A stretch of 64,000 nt of DNA from Rouxiella badensis (GCF_002093665.1 NZ_MRWE01000001.1:186001-250000), one strand, 5' to 3'; positions 9,089 to 18,126 are shown, numbered from the stretch's first letter. The notes: a model not told the origin generated them from the letters alone. A program made the numbers and translations.

Positions 9089-9826
9089 CTACTCGGCGCT
9101 AACCGGAATATTTTTCTCGGCAAATGCGGCGCGTAGGCTGCGGGCAAAGGCCAGTGCATGTTCCCCATCACCGTGGAGACAGACGGTGTCGGCCTGAACC
9201 GGTACCTTCACTCCGTCACGGCTAACGACCTGCTGGTCCAAAATCATGCCCAGCGTTTGCTCCAGCGCAAGCGCATCGGTCTCGATCATCGCATCAGGCT
9301 GGCTGCGTGGCACCAGATTGCCGTCGCTCTGATATCGACGGTCGGCAAACACCTCCTGACGCGTTTTCAGGCCCAGACGTTCACCGGCGCGAATGAGCTC
9401 ACTGCCCGCCAGCCCCACCAGCACTAACGATGGGTCAACCTCATGCACCGCACGGGCGATGGCGTCAGACAATACTTCGTCCGTCGCTGCCTGATTGTAG
9501 AGCATGCCATGCGGTTTAACGTGAACCATTTTCCCACCCTCGGCGCGAGCAATCGCCGCCAATGCACCGAGCTGATAGACCACCTGCGCATAAACGGTTT
9601 CGGGCGGAAGCTGCATCGCGGTACGACCAAAGTTTTCCCGGTCGGGGAAGCTGGGATGCGCCCCAATCGCAACGCCGTACTGGATGGCCCAACGCACCGA
9701 CTGCAACATAGTCTGCGCGTCCCCGGCGTGAAAACCACAGGCAATATTCGCCGAACTCACCAGTTGCAGCAGGGCCTCATCATTTTCACAGCCTTCGCCA
9801 AGGTCGGCATTTAAATCAACGCTCAT
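9089..9826 (-). CDS. pxpA: 5-oxoprolinase subunit A (LamB/YcsF family)
   Basis: Subunit of the ATP-dependent prokaryotic 5-oxoprolinase PxpABC, which opens 5-oxoproline to glutamate. The 245-residue protein starts [17 protein letters not shown], the usual family N-terminus. A longer in-frame reading adds 22 residues inside pxpC and has no family support. The conserved segments [10 protein letters not shown] and [10 protein letters not shown] are present. The ATG overlaps the end of pxpC by 11 bases, with GGGGA upstream as ribosome site. Confidence 0.94.
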   Translation of the reverse strand: MSVDLNADLGEGCENDEALLQLVSSANIACGFHAGDAQTMLQSVRWAIQYGVAIGAHPSFPDRENFGRTAMQLPPETVYAQVVYQLGALAAIARAEGGKMVHVKPHGMLYNQAATDEVLSDAIARAVHEVDPSLVLVGLAGSELIRAGERLGLKTRQEVFADRRYQSDGNLVPRSQPDAMIETDALALEQTLGMILDQQVVSRDGVKVPVQADTVCLHGDGEHALAFARSLRAAFAEKNIPVSAE

Positions 9827-10745
9827 GCAGTCCCCACTTAATTTGTTCGATAAAACGATCTTGTTCACGCTTCGCGTGCAGAGCCTCTTCAACGGTACAC
9901 TTCACGAAGTGAATCGGCATCCCCAGACGAATCTGCGCAAGATGGTAAAGGTCAGCCTCGATAACGCAGGCAATGCGTGGATAACCGCCGGTAGTTTGCG
10001 CGTCGGCCATCAGCACAATCGGCTGGCCGCCGTGCGGTACCTGCACGACGCCCGGCACCAGGCCGTGCGACAGCATTTCGCGTTTGATTTCGCGAGTCAG
10101 CTCATGGCCGTGCAGGCGGTATCCCATACGGTTACTCTGCGGGCTAAGCTGCCACGCCGTGCGCCAGAACGACTCGCGTGCATCGTGGCTGAATTCCTGA
10201 TATTCCGGCCCCGGCACCGCGCGGATACGGTTACCGAACAGCAGCTGCTTAACGCCGGTGGATTTTTGCGGCTCTTTTACCGCCTTGCCGACCGACAGCA
10301 CGTCGCCGTCTTTCAGCGCGCGGCCTTCAAAGCCACCGAATCCGGCTTTAATGTCGGTGCTGCGAGAGTCGAGCACCTCGGGAACGTTAATGCCTCCCGC
10401 CACGGCCAGATAGCTCCGCATACCGCGCATCGGCATCTTCATGGTCAGCACTTGACCTGCCTTGACCGGATAACACCAGCCTGTCCACAACGACACGCCG
10501 TCCAGCGTAGTGTGGCTGCCTGCGCCGGTCAGCGCTATCCAGCCCTTTTTAGTAAACTGGACGCTGAATTGACCCAGCGTAATTTCCAGACCGGCGGCAT
10601 TTTCATCGTTACCCACCAGCAGGTTGGCGATACGCAGCGCGGGCGCATCGAGTGCACCCGACTGGCTGACGCCCAGTTGACGATAGCCTTCACGGCCAAG
10701 GTCCTGAACGGTAGTCTGCATTCCGGCACGTAAAACTTTTAACAT
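9816..10745 (-). CDS. pxpC: 5-oxoprolinase subunit C (KipA family)
   Basis: Partner of PxpB in the 5-oxoprolinase complex. The 309-residue protein carries the family segments [20 protein letters not shown] near the N-terminus and [20 protein letters not shown] in the C-terminal half. Its start overlaps the pxpB stop by 7 bases, and its end overlaps the pxpA start. The three subunits are therefore read as one tightly coupled unit. Relatives in Bacillus (KipA) were first described in sporulation control. Confidence 0.94.
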   Translation of the reverse strand: MLKVLRAGMQTTVQDLGREGYRQLGVSQSGALDAPALRIANLLVGNDENAAGLEITLGQFSVQFTKKGWIALTGAGSHTTLDGVSLWTGWCYPVKAGQVLTMKMPMRGMRSYLAVAGGINVPEVLDSRSTDIKAGFGGFEGRALKDGDVLSVGKAVKEPQKSTGVKQLLFGNRIRAVPGPEYQEFSHDARESFWRTAWQLSPQSNRMGYRLHGHELTREIKREMLSHGLVPGVVQVPHGGQPIVLMADAQTTGGYPRIACVIEADLYHLAQIRLGMPIHFVKCTVEEALHAKREQDRFIEQIKWGLHER

Positions 10746-11395
10746 ACGCCCTCCTTCAGCGGCAGAAAGCGAACCCGGTCACCGGGGCGCAACAGGGTCG
10801 GCAAACGGCTCTTAGGATCAAACATCGGCTGCGACGTATGGCCGATAAGCTGCCAGCCGCCGGGGGTAATAAGGGGGTAAATGCCCGTCTGGCTGCCGCC
10901 AATCCCGACCGTTCCCGCCGGAACGCTGAGACGCGGCTCGGCGTGGCGAGGCGTTGTCAGCGCCTCCGGCATGCCGCCAAGATAGGGGAAACCGGGCTGG
11001 AAGCCGAGGAAATAAACGATGTACTCTGCGCCGCTGTGGCACTCCACCACCTGACGCGCGGTCATGCCATTATGGCTGGCGACGCCCTCAAGATCAGGCC
11101 CTCCCTTGCCGCCATAGACCACCGGAATTTCAACCAGCCGAGACTCCGGCTCAAACGCCTGACTCTCTTCCCACCAGGTCTGCAAACGCTCGATAGCATC
11201 AAGGGCAGAATGTTGCGGTTCGGCCAGTATCACGGTTAAATTATTCATGCCGGGAATAACCTCCTTGAAGCTGGCGTCCTGCGCCAGACGTTGGGACAGT
11301 CCCCAGATCCGCTGCTGGCTCGCCAGTGAAACGGGAGGCTCCAGCTCGAGAACGACAGCGCGTTCACCTAACAAGTAACACCGTGCTCGTTGCAA
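10739..11395 (-). CDS. pxpB: 5-oxoprolinase subunit B (KipI family)
   Basis: First gene of the minus-strand operon. The 218-residue protein begins [20 protein letters not shown] and contains [10 protein letters not shown] and [13 protein letters not shown], as in E. coli PxpB. The start codon is TTG, with AGGAG 7 bases upstream. No in-frame ATG gives a family-like N-terminus. It forms a heterodimer with PxpC. In E. coli ybgI precedes it; here an MFS gene on the opposite strand separates the two. Confidence 0.94.
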   Translation of the reverse strand: MQRARCYLLGERAVVLELEPPVSLASQQRIWGLSQRLAQDASFKEVIPGMNNLTVILAEPQHSALDAIERLQTWWEESQAFEPESRLVEIPVVYGGKGGPDLEGVASHNGMTARQVVECHSGAEYIVYFLGFQPGFPYLGGMPEALTTPRHAEPRLSVPAGTVGIGGSQTGIYPLITPGGWQLIGHTSQPMFDPKSRLPTLLRPGDRVRFLPLKEGVC

Positions 11396-11618
11396 TTAAT
11401 GACTCCTAAGCCACAGATAATATACAAATTAAGATAACGCTATTTGTGGCTCAGATATAGGCTAAAAATGGTGGCAGACGCGGTCCTGTGAAGGACGAAG
11501 CGGCGATCTGCTGCTATCCTTTAGGCAAAAGACCGCCAGTGTGTCTTATGTTTCTGCAAACCTCCGCCGGCCTGGAAGGCGTAAAAGGGAGGATTGCCTC
11601 ATTTAAAAGGGAGAAACA

Positions 11619-13088
11619 GTGAAAAAGACCTTCGGCGTTTTTTTTCCGCTTTATACCACCACGTTGTTGATGCTACTCGGTTCCGGCCTCCTCACCACCT
11701 ACGTCTCCCTGCGTCTGAGCGCGATAAACGTCAGCGGTGCCATGATTGGGGCAATCATTGCCGCTAACTATATTGGTCTGGTGATTGGCGGCAAGGTTGG
11801 CCATTACCTGATTGCCCGCGTCGGGCATATTCGGGCCTACGTATCCTGCTCAGGTATCATTACGGCAGCGGTGATAGGCCACGGACTGACCGAGATTATT
11901 CCCATCTGGGTGGTGCTACGCCTGATTATCGGGCTATGCATGATGTGTCAGTACATGGTGCTTGAGAGCTGGCTTAACGACCAGTCGGAATCGAGCCAGC
12001 GCGGCGTCGTCTTCGGTTTTTATATGGCGGCCTCTTACCTCGGCATGGCGCTGGGACAGGTGGTGCTGATGCTGCAAACCGGACTCGGCATGAGTACTCT
12101 GTTAGTTATCGCGCTGTGCTTCGCCCTGTGTCTGGTGCCCATCGCGTTGACCACCCGGACCAAGGTTGGACATATGTCGCCGGCCCCCATGGAGCTGAAA
12201 TTCTTTATCGGCGCGATCCCCAAGGTGCTGGCAATTACGCTGGTAATTGGCATGATTATCGGGGCGTTTTACGGCATGGCACCGCTCTATACCAGCCAAC
12301 AGTCGCTCTCGACACAGCAAACCGGTCTGTTCATGGCTTTGGCGATATTCGCCGGTCTGGTCGCGCAGTTTCCGCTAAGCTGGCTGTCTGACCGCTATAA
12401 CCGCAATATGCTGATGCGTATCAATGCGTTGCTATTGGCCATCACGGCACTGCCGCTGGCGGTTTTCAGCCATATCTCTTTCCCGCTGCTGTTGGCCTGC
12501 GGATTCATCGTCAGCCTGATGCAGTTCACGCTCTACCCGCTGGTCGTGGCGCTGGCCAATGACATGATTGAACCGGAGCGCAGGGTATCGCTTTCTGCCT
12601 GTCTGTTAATGGCCTTCGGCGTGGGTGCCTGTATCGGTCCCTTGCTCGTTGGGGCGCTGATTGAACCGCTGGGCGGCAAGATTCTTTATGCGTTCTTTGC
12701 GCTTTGCGCGGCGGGTATTGTGGCACTGAGTCGCACCTCGGCGAAAGAGCAGCAGACGCAGATGGCGGTAGATGCGCCGGTGCCACACATCGCGATGCCA
12801 GACAGCCTGAGCAGCTCACCGCTGTCACCTGCGCTGAATCCAAATCTCGATGAACAGATGATTCAGGATCAGATGCCTGCGCACGAGACAGTAGAACAGA
12901 TTACGCCCGCGGAGGCGTCTGACGCAGACAAGGTGGCGGAGAGGCGTGAACAGGGGGCCGACCCCGAGGCGGATACCGGACTTCAACGTGCGTTTATTCT
13001 GCTCGAAGACAGCGACATCACGTTAAAAGAAGAAGAACAAGACGAGGAAGATGTCGCGCCACCGAGGGTCGCGCGACAAGGTCGATAA
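11619..13088 (+). CDS. YcaD-like MFS transporter with acidic C-terminal tail
   Basis: Inner-membrane carrier of the major facilitator superfamily with about 12 hydrophobic segments in residues 1-375. The layout (VLESWLND in the first half, LSDRYNRNMLMR in the central loop) resembles E. coli YcaD. A tail of about 110 residues follows, rich in Asp and Glu and ending EEEQDEEDVAPPR; YcaD (382 residues) lacks it. The start is GTG with AAGGGAG upstream. The substrate is unknown. The gene interrupts the E. coli order ybgI-pxpB and points the opposite way. Confidence 0.8.
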   Translation: MKKTFGVFFPLYTTTLLMLLGSGLLTTYVSLRLSAINVSGAMIGAIIAANYIGLVIGGKVGHYLIARVGHIRAYVSCSGIITAAVIGHGLTEIIPIWVVLRLIIGLCMMCQYMVLESWLNDQSESSQRGVVFGFYMAASYLGMALGQVVLMLQTGLGMSTLLVIALCFALCLVPIALTTRTKVGHMSPAPMELKFFIGAIPKVLAITLVIGMIIGAFYGMAPLYTSQQSLSTQQTGLFMALAIFAGLVAQFPLSWLSDRYNRNMLMRINALLLAITALPLAVFSHISFPLLLACGFIVSLMQFTLYPLVVALANDMIEPERRVSLSACLLMAFGVGACIGPLLVGALIEPLGGKILYAFFALCAAGIVALSRTSAKEQQTQMAVDAPVPHIAMPDSLSSSPLSPALNPNLDEQMIQDQMPAHETVEQITPAEASDADKVAERREQGADPEADTGLQRAFILLEDSDITLKEEEQDEEDVAPPRVARQGR

Positions 13089-13091
13089 GGT

Positions 13092-13835
13092 TTACGCCGG
13101 GTTATCGATATCGATAAAGGTCACGTCAAGGCCGTGCTCGGCGGTAAGCCATTCGCCCAGCGCCTTCACGCCATAGCGTTCGCTGGCGTGATGGCCCGCG
13201 GCAAAGAAGTGCAGCCCCATCTCGCGAGCGATGTGAATAGTTTGCTCGGAGACTTCGCCAGAAATAAACGCATCGACGCCAAAGTCGGCAGCCTGCTGAA
13301 TAAAGCCCTGACCGCCACCCGAGCACCACGCGATACGACGAATCGTCTGCGGTCCGCCCTCGGCGCTGTGCAACACCTTGCGACCCAGCTGCTGTTCAAT
13401 CACCTGATGAAACTCTTCAGCCGCCAGCGGCGTTTCTAGCTCGCCGTAAGGCACCAGCGGCATGATTTCACCCAAGACCTTAATGCCAAACAGGTTAGCC
13501 AGCTGAGCATTATTGCCCAGCTCAGGATGCGCATCGAGCGGCAGATGGTAGCCGTAAAGATTGATATCATTAAGCAGTAGCGTTTTCAGACGATTACGCT
13601 TCATCCCTCGCACCGCAGCGGGTTCATTTTTCCAGAAATAGCCGTGGTGGACGATAAGAGTGTCCGCACCGTGCGCGACGGCAGCGTCGAGCAGCTTCTG
13701 GCTGGCGGTCACGCCCGTCACCACGCGTTTGACTTCGCTGCTGCCCTCAACCTGTAGGCCGTTTGGCGCGTAATCCTTGAAGGCGTTGACGTCGAGCTTA
13801 CGGTCGATAATTTTCTCTAATTCTATGTTATTCAT
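13092..13835 (-). CDS. ybgI: Nif3-family metal hydrolase-like protein YbgI
   Basis: Member of the Nif3/DUF34 family, 247 residues, matching E. coli YbgI in length and sequence pattern. Metal-site histidines are visible in LIVHHGYFWK, PLDAHPELGN and AAGHHASERYG. The chosen ATG (MNNIELEKII) has GGA upstream and aligns with YbgI; a longer in-frame reading would run into the upstream gene. A GTP cyclohydrolase-like role has been proposed for the family, but the cellular function is unsettled. It is the last gene of a likely four-gene minus-strand unit. Confidence 0.9.
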   Translation of the reverse strand: MNNIELEKIIDRKLDVNAFKDYAPNGLQVEGSSEVKRVVTGVTASQKLLDAAVAHGADTLIVHHGYFWKNEPAAVRGMKRNRLKTLLLNDINLYGYHLPLDAHPELGNNAQLANLFGIKVLGEIMPLVPYGELETPLAAEEFHQVIEQQLGRKVLHSAEGGPQTIRRIAWCSGGGQGFIQQAADFGVDAFISGEVSEQTIHIAREMGLHFFAAGHHASERYGVKALGEWLTAEHGLDVTFIDIDNPA

Positions 13836-13893
13836 AACATTTTCCATAAATCTGAGTGTTGCGCAGAGCCGGAAAGGTGGCGAAGCAGAAGCG

Positions 13894-14904
13894 TTAAAAC
13901 GCCTGACTGTCGCCCTGCTGCATAAAGATGAAGTGTACGCCGAGGCGATTCCCCTCTTCAAGCTGACGCATAATCTCGGCGCGCGGGTCTGCCCCAGCCA
14001 TTAACGACGGCTTGATATGGCTGATGACAATCTTCAGCCCTTTGAGCGAGCCAGCGCCCCCTGCCGCCTGCTCGAGGTTTTTCAGCTCACCGAGCAGCAG
14101 CGCGGGGGTGAGGTGACCAAAGAGCTGTGCATCAGGAACACCATTCGGGAAAGAGGTCTCGATAATCATCCCCTTGAGGCGATGCTGTTTAATCTCCTCC
14201 CCCAACACGCGCCAGATAGCGCCGAGATCGCGCGACTTCTCCTGCTTATCGGCACCGGTATCGCCAAAGAAGGCAAAGGTTTCCTGCTGTTGGCTCGCCA
14301 GTTCATTACTGACCAACAGCATCGACGAACTGACGCCGCCGTGGCTGAGCGGATAAACGACGCCGCTCAGGCCACTGGTACCCAACGACGCGCGCTGCCC
14401 CGGTCTGAGCGCCGTCAGTCGATAGGTGCCAATGCGCTGGCCGCTGCCTGAGTCGCTGAAATTAGGCCACACTCGCCAATTGAAATAGTGCTGGCGCAGA
14501 ATATCGATGGTGTCATTGGTGCCGTAAATCGGTTTTTTGCTGTCCTGCGGTGAGGCGACGATCAGCCCGGCAAGATGGTCAAGATGACCGTGGCTGATGA
14601 AGTAGGCGCTAATCAGTTGGCGAAATACCGCCCCCTGTGGCGTAAACGGCGCTGAATTTTGCGCCGTGACCTCAGGAAAGCTGCCTTTTGCCAATGCCTT
14701 ACTGATACCCGGCAGAACCGAACCGGCGTCGAGCGCCAGATAGCGCGTTTGCGAATCACTGCGAATCAGATACGAGGTCAGATTTCCCTCTTCCACCCCG
14801 CCGTTGACGCCCAGCGCGACTACCTTAAAGCCCGCGTTGGCGCTGAATGCGTAGCCTAAACCGGCCCCGAGAAACAGGGCCGTGCTCCACCATCTTGTTG
14901 TCAT
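13894..14904 (-). CDS. class II cyclic-nucleotide phosphodiesterase, exported
   Basis: Metallo-beta-lactamase-fold enzyme of the class II 3',5'-cyclic-nucleotide phosphodiesterase family (PDE1/CpdP type). The signature SHGHLDHLAG binds two metals; further ligands lie in PLSHGGVSS, FFGDTGAD and ISHIKPS. A hydrophobic N-terminus ending FSANAG looks like a signal peptide, so the enzyme probably acts in the periplasm on external cAMP. The ATG at 14904 has GGAG 7 bases upstream and is preferred to a GTG one codon earlier. It follows phrB by 45 bases. E. coli K-12 has the transporter gene dtpD in this interval. Confidence 0.85.
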   Translation of the reverse strand: MTTRWWSTALFLGAGLGYAFSANAGFKVVALGVNGGVEEGNLTSYLIRSDSQTRYLALDAGSVLPGISKALAKGSFPEVTAQNSAPFTPQGAVFRQLISAYFISHGHLDHLAGLIVASPQDSKKPIYGTNDTIDILRQHYFNWRVWPNFSDSGSGQRIGTYRLTALRPGQRASLGTSGLSGVVYPLSHGGVSSSMLLVSNELASQQQETFAFFGDTGADKQEKSRDLGAIWRVLGEEIKQHRLKGMIIETSFPNGVPDAQLFGHLTPALLLGELKNLEQAAGGAGSLKGLKIVISHIKPSLMAGADPRAEIMRQLEEGNRLGVHFIFMQQGDSQAF

Positions 14905-14949
14905 CACATCGCTCCATGTTGTGCCGATCCTTAACCAAGACAGTAAGTC

Positions 14950-16389
14950 TTAGTTGTCAGCCTGAGCGCGACTTTTAGCGGTTTCAAACGCCGCAAGGGT
15001 ATCCTTGCGTGCTCGGGCGTGATCGATAATCGGGTGAGGATAGTCTAGCACGCGGCGCTGTTTCTCGGCCCATTGATGTGGGTGGTGAATATCTTTTTCT
15101 GGCACCTCGGCAAGCTCAGGAACCCAGGCCTTGATGAAGCGCCCCTGCTTGTCGAAACGCTCTCCCTGCGTCGTCGGGTTGAAGATGCGAAAGTAGGGGG
15201 CCGCGTCGGTGCCGGTCGATGCTCCCCATTGCCAGCCGCCGTTGTTGGCCGCGAGATCGCCGTCAAGAAGCTGAGACATGAAGTAGCGTTCGCCGCTGCG
15301 CCAGTCGATAAGCAGGTCCTTAACCAGAAAGCTCGAGACGATCATCCGCAGACGATTGTGCATCCAGCCGGTGGCGTTTAACTGACGCATGGCGGCGTCA
15401 ACGATGGGATAGCCGGTTTTACCCGCCTGCCAGGCCTTTAAATCGTCAGGAGCATCGCGCCAGCGCACGCCGTCCGTCCACTCGATGAAGGGTTTGTGCT
15501 TGCAAAGATGCGGCCAGGCCACCAGCAAATGGCGGTAAAACTCACGCCAGACCAGCTCGTTGAGCCAGCCAAACGCGCCACCGTCGGTTTTTTCCAACGC
15601 GTGAGGATGTTCCGCGCGCAGGCGATTAAGGCACTGACGCGGCGACAGTACGCCAATGGCAAGGTACGGGGAGAGCGTGCTGGTGCCGTCAATGGCGGGC
15701 AAGTCGCGCTGCTCGAGGTAGTCCTGCACATTTTCACGACAGAAACGCCGCAGCCGGTCGCGAGCGGCCTCTTCGCCTATGGGAAAATCGTCACCAACCT
15801 CTTCCTGCGGATAGTCGAAGGGCTTAATCGGGGCTGATTGACCTTTATACGGGTTGTTACGCGCCTGCGGTGCGGCCAGTGAGCGAGTGTCGGACTCACT
15901 CAGACGCTGTAAAAATGCGCGACGAAACGGCGTATAAACCTTGTACATGCCGCCCTCACCGGTCGTTACCGAACCCGGAGGCAAAAGCAGGCTGTCGTCA
16001 AAACGGTGGAGGGTAAGCTCTGTCGACAACGCCTTGTCTAACGCGGCATCCCGTGCAACCTCGTTGATTTCATACTGATTATTATAAAACAGCGCATCAA
16101 CCTTGTGCTCTGCGACGAACGCCTTCAGCCAATCGACGGCGTCGGAAAACAGCTCGCACTGCTGGTAATAAAGCGGGATACCGCGCTCGGCCAGCGAAGA
16201 CTGCAACGCGAGCAGGTGCTGATAAATAAACGCGGCCTGACGAGGCGCCATGTCGTGCCTGCGCCACTGCCCCGGCGTGGCAATAAACACCGCGATAACA
16301 GTGGCATCAACGTCTGCGCAGGCGGCAGCCAGTGCGCGGTTGTCGGTGATGCGTAAATCATTACGAAACCAGACCAAATGGGTGGTCAT
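14950..16389 (-). CDS. phrB: deoxyribodipyrimidine photolyase
   Basis: Blue-light-driven flavoprotein that reverses cyclobutane pyrimidine dimers. The N-terminal antenna domain begins HLVWFRNDLRITDN. The C-terminal FAD/DNA-binding domain carries GWMHNRLRMIVSSFL, LDGDLAANNGGWQW and TGTDAAPYFRIFNP. At 479 residues it is near the family length (E. coli 472). It starts 21 bases after the rudS-like gene and is probably co-transcribed with it, which couples two responses to ultraviolet light. Confidence 0.96.
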   Translation of the reverse strand: MTTHLVWFRNDLRITDNRALAAACADVDATVIAVFIATPGQWRRHDMAPRQAAFIYQHLLALQSSLAERGIPLYYQQCELFSDAVDWLKAFVAEHKVDALFYNNQYEINEVARDAALDKALSTELTLHRFDDSLLLPPGSVTTGEGGMYKVYTPFRRAFLQRLSESDTRSLAAPQARNNPYKGQSAPIKPFDYPQEEVGDDFPIGEEAARDRLRRFCRENVQDYLEQRDLPAIDGTSTLSPYLAIGVLSPRQCLNRLRAEHPHALEKTDGGAFGWLNELVWREFYRHLLVAWPHLCKHKPFIEWTDGVRWRDAPDDLKAWQAGKTGYPIVDAAMRQLNATGWMHNRLRMIVSSFLVKDLLIDWRSGERYFMSQLLDGDLAANNGGWQWGASTGTDAAPYFRIFNPTTQGERFDKQGRFIKAWVPELAEVPEKDIHHPHQWAEKQRRVLDYPHPIIDHARARKDTLAAFETAKSRAQADN

Positions 16390-16410
16390 AACCAGTCATT
16401 CCTTGTGAAA

Positions 16411-17364
16411 TCAGTGCCCGTAACGCAGACGCAGAGCCTCGGGATAGGGCTCGAAATAGCGCTGCTGCTGGAGATACTCGTCGGGATATTCATTCATGTA
16501 ATGTTTGAGCAGCGTGATAGGGGCCAGCAGAGGCTGCAAACCCTGACGATAATGGTCGATAAGCTTTGCCAGCTCCTGGCGTTGTCCACTATTGAGCTGT
16601 TTGCGGAAATATCCCTGTACGTGCATCAGCACATTGGTGTGGTTGCGCCGTGTGGCTTTGTGGGTCATTAGAGTCATCAGCCTGTTGCGGTATTCGATGA
16701 AATAGTCGTCGAGCGACGCCCATTTATCCATTGCCGCCACAAAACGACCCAGCTCGCGATATTCGGGCTGAGAGTGCGCCAGTAAAGAGAGCTTATAGCG
16801 GCTGTGAAACGCCATCAGTTTGCCGCGCGACAGCCCTGAGGCTTGCAGCATTTTCAGCTCATAGAGTGCATAAACGCGTTCGACAAAATTCTCGCGCAGC
16901 ACAGGGTCGTTAAGCCGTCCGTCTTCTTCTATTGGCAGCCACGGCAGCTGCTTTTGCAGTTCGGCGGTGTAGATCCCAACGCCAACTTTGCTGTTGTCTT
17001 TGCTGTTTTCACGGTAGACGCGCACCCGCTCCATGCCGCAGCTGGGCGATTTTGCGCAAAGAATATAGCCGCAAAGGTGCGCGAGCGAGGCAATACGCTG
17101 CTCGGCGTAGTGCTGCATTTTATCGGTAATATCGACGTTGGGTTCGTTACTGAAACACATGCGAACGCCGTCTGGATGATTCACCAGGCGCAGTGCCGGT
17201 CTTGGGGTAGGAAGGCCAATCGCCATTTCCGGGCAGACAGGTTCAAAATGTACATAAGGCGCTAACTGATCAACGGCGAAGGCCAGTCGTTTGTGTCCGC
17301 CGTCAAAACGAACCCTCTCTCCTAGCAGGCAGGCGCTGATCCCAATGGGAATTTTTTCACTCAT
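16411..17364 (-). CDS. TudS-DUF1722 fusion, probable tRNA 4-thiouridine desulfidase (RudS type)
   Basis: Two domains. Residues 1-150 are DUF523/TudS with the three cysteines that would hold a [4Fe-4S] cluster: C12 (ISACLLG), C44 (EPVCPE) and C109 (KSPSCGM). Residues 190-310 are DUF1722, the domain of E. coli YbgA, which is encoded beside phr. TudS is known as a 2-thiouracil desulfidase, and RudS fusions have been reported to strip sulfur from s4U in tRNA and reduce near-UV growth delay. The start MSEKIPIG (317 residues) is chosen over a longer in-frame reading because it has a ribosome site and matches the family. It is first in an operon with phrB, under a light-regulator-like box. Confidence 0.85.
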   Translation of the reverse strand: MSEKIPIGISACLLGERVRFDGGHKRLAFAVDQLAPYVHFEPVCPEMAIGLPTPRPALRLVNHPDGVRMCFSNEPNVDITDKMQHYAEQRIASLAHLCGYILCAKSPSCGMERVRVYRENSKDNSKVGVGIYTAELQKQLPWLPIEEDGRLNDPVLRENFVERVYALYELKMLQASGLSRGKLMAFHSRYKLSLLAHSQPEYRELGRFVAAMDKWASLDDYFIEYRNRLMTLMTHKATRRNHTNVLMHVQGYFRKQLNSGQRQELAKLIDHYRQGLQPLLAPITLLKHYMNEYPDEYLQQQRYFEPYPEALRLRYGH

Positions 17365-17427
17365 GTGCGACTCCTGGCATTTGCTGTCCGTGGCGATGCA
17401 AAAAACCTGCATCGCCCTCATTAAACT

Positions 17428-17451
17428 TATACAAAAAATGCATTTTGTACA
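17428..17451. promoter_or_regulatory. LitR/PplR-like operator in the rudS-phrB promoter
   Basis: TATACA, 12 bases, then TGTACA: this fits the pattern T(G/A)TACA-N12-TGTA(C/A)A that I recall for light-responsive LitR/PplR (MerR-family) regulators in Pseudomonas. On the minus strand the same stretch holds a possible promoter, TTGTAC and TATAAG about 15 bases apart. A bound repressor would therefore cover both boxes. No LitR-type gene is in the window. Confidence 0.5.
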
Positions 17452-17480
17452 AGTTTGTACTCAGCCTTGGGACAAAATGT

Positions 17481-17509
17481 AAAAAGGCCAGCAAGAGGTT
17501 GCTGGCCTT
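17481..17509 (-). terminator. ybfA terminator
   Basis: A perfect 11-bp stem AAGGCCAGCAA/TTGCTGGCCTT with a four-base loop, followed on the minus strand by TTTTT. It lies directly past the ybfA stop codon. Confidence 0.85.
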
Positions 17510-17542
17510 AATCAGGGACGCTTTTTTATACTGCACTAATGC

Positions 17543-17749
17543 TTAATAGAAATACTGACCGGCGGTTTCGGCCCGTGCCAGCCATACCGGTTTGTTGCTG
17601 GTTTTTGCCCATACTCGATGCAGATAGCTATAAAAACGTGCACGGTCGGCACGGAATAACATTACGGGTAGCGCCACTACGCCGACCAGCACGACAAAGG
17701 TGCGCCGTAACATAATGCGTGCAAGGCTATACGGGGTGTAATCAGACAT
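17543..17749 (-). CDS. ybfA: small membrane protein YbfA
   Basis: A 68-residue protein with one hydrophobic segment (about residues 14-30) and the conserved core [25 protein letters not shown] cut here to its key part [12 protein letters not shown]. It matches E. coli YbfA, which also sits beside kdp. The second ATG of the frame is taken as start because AGGAG lies 7 bases before it and only 1 base before the first ATG. The function is unknown. Confidence 0.88.
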   Translation of the reverse strand: MSDYTPYSLARIMLRRTFVVLVGVVALPVMLFRADRARFYSYLHRVWAKTSNKPVWLARAETAGQYFY

Positions 17750-17975
17750 AAACATTCTCCTCTGGGCCAGTCCGCGTTCCTGATTGACCTGCTCCGGAAA
17801 AAGACTGGAAAGATTGACCGTTGGTTATTTGTACAAATTTTAACGTACATGCTGTAATTTTACTACTGATCGGACCACTATTTTGACGTAAAAAAGCACA
17901 ATTTCATCCTTCCCCGGTAATTAAGTTACAAAACTGTTAATTAACTACTTCCCAGACGTTACTCGTCGATTAATT

Positions 17976-18007
17976 CGCCATTTTTATACTTTTTTTACAC
18001 CTGCCCC
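17976..18007 (+). promoter_or_regulatory. KdpE-binding site
   Basis: The T-rich core TTTTTATACTTTTTTTACAC, preceded by CGCCA and followed by CTGCCCC, is almost identical to the KdpE operator of the E. coli kdpFABC promoter. It lies about 150 bases before kdpF, so phospho-KdpE is expected to activate transcription from here under potassium limitation. Confidence 0.85.
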
Positions 18008-18084
18008 ATCCATCTTTTCAGGTTCTTTAGAAGCCAATATTTACACTCGCTTTACTGATTACAAATCAACATCGTTCCCAAAAT

Positions 18085-18126
18085 CCTTGGCGTTGTAGCA
18101 AGTCTCACGCAGCTACAACGCCAAGG
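18085..18126 (+). repeat. 15-bp perfect inverted repeat in the kdp leader
   Basis: CCTTGGCGTTGTAGC and its exact reverse complement GCTACAACGCCAAGG flank a 12-base loop. No T-run follows (GTGGCGGG instead), so it is not a standard terminator. It lies between the KdpE box and the kdpF ribosome site and would fold strongly in the leader RNA. Confidence 0.75.
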
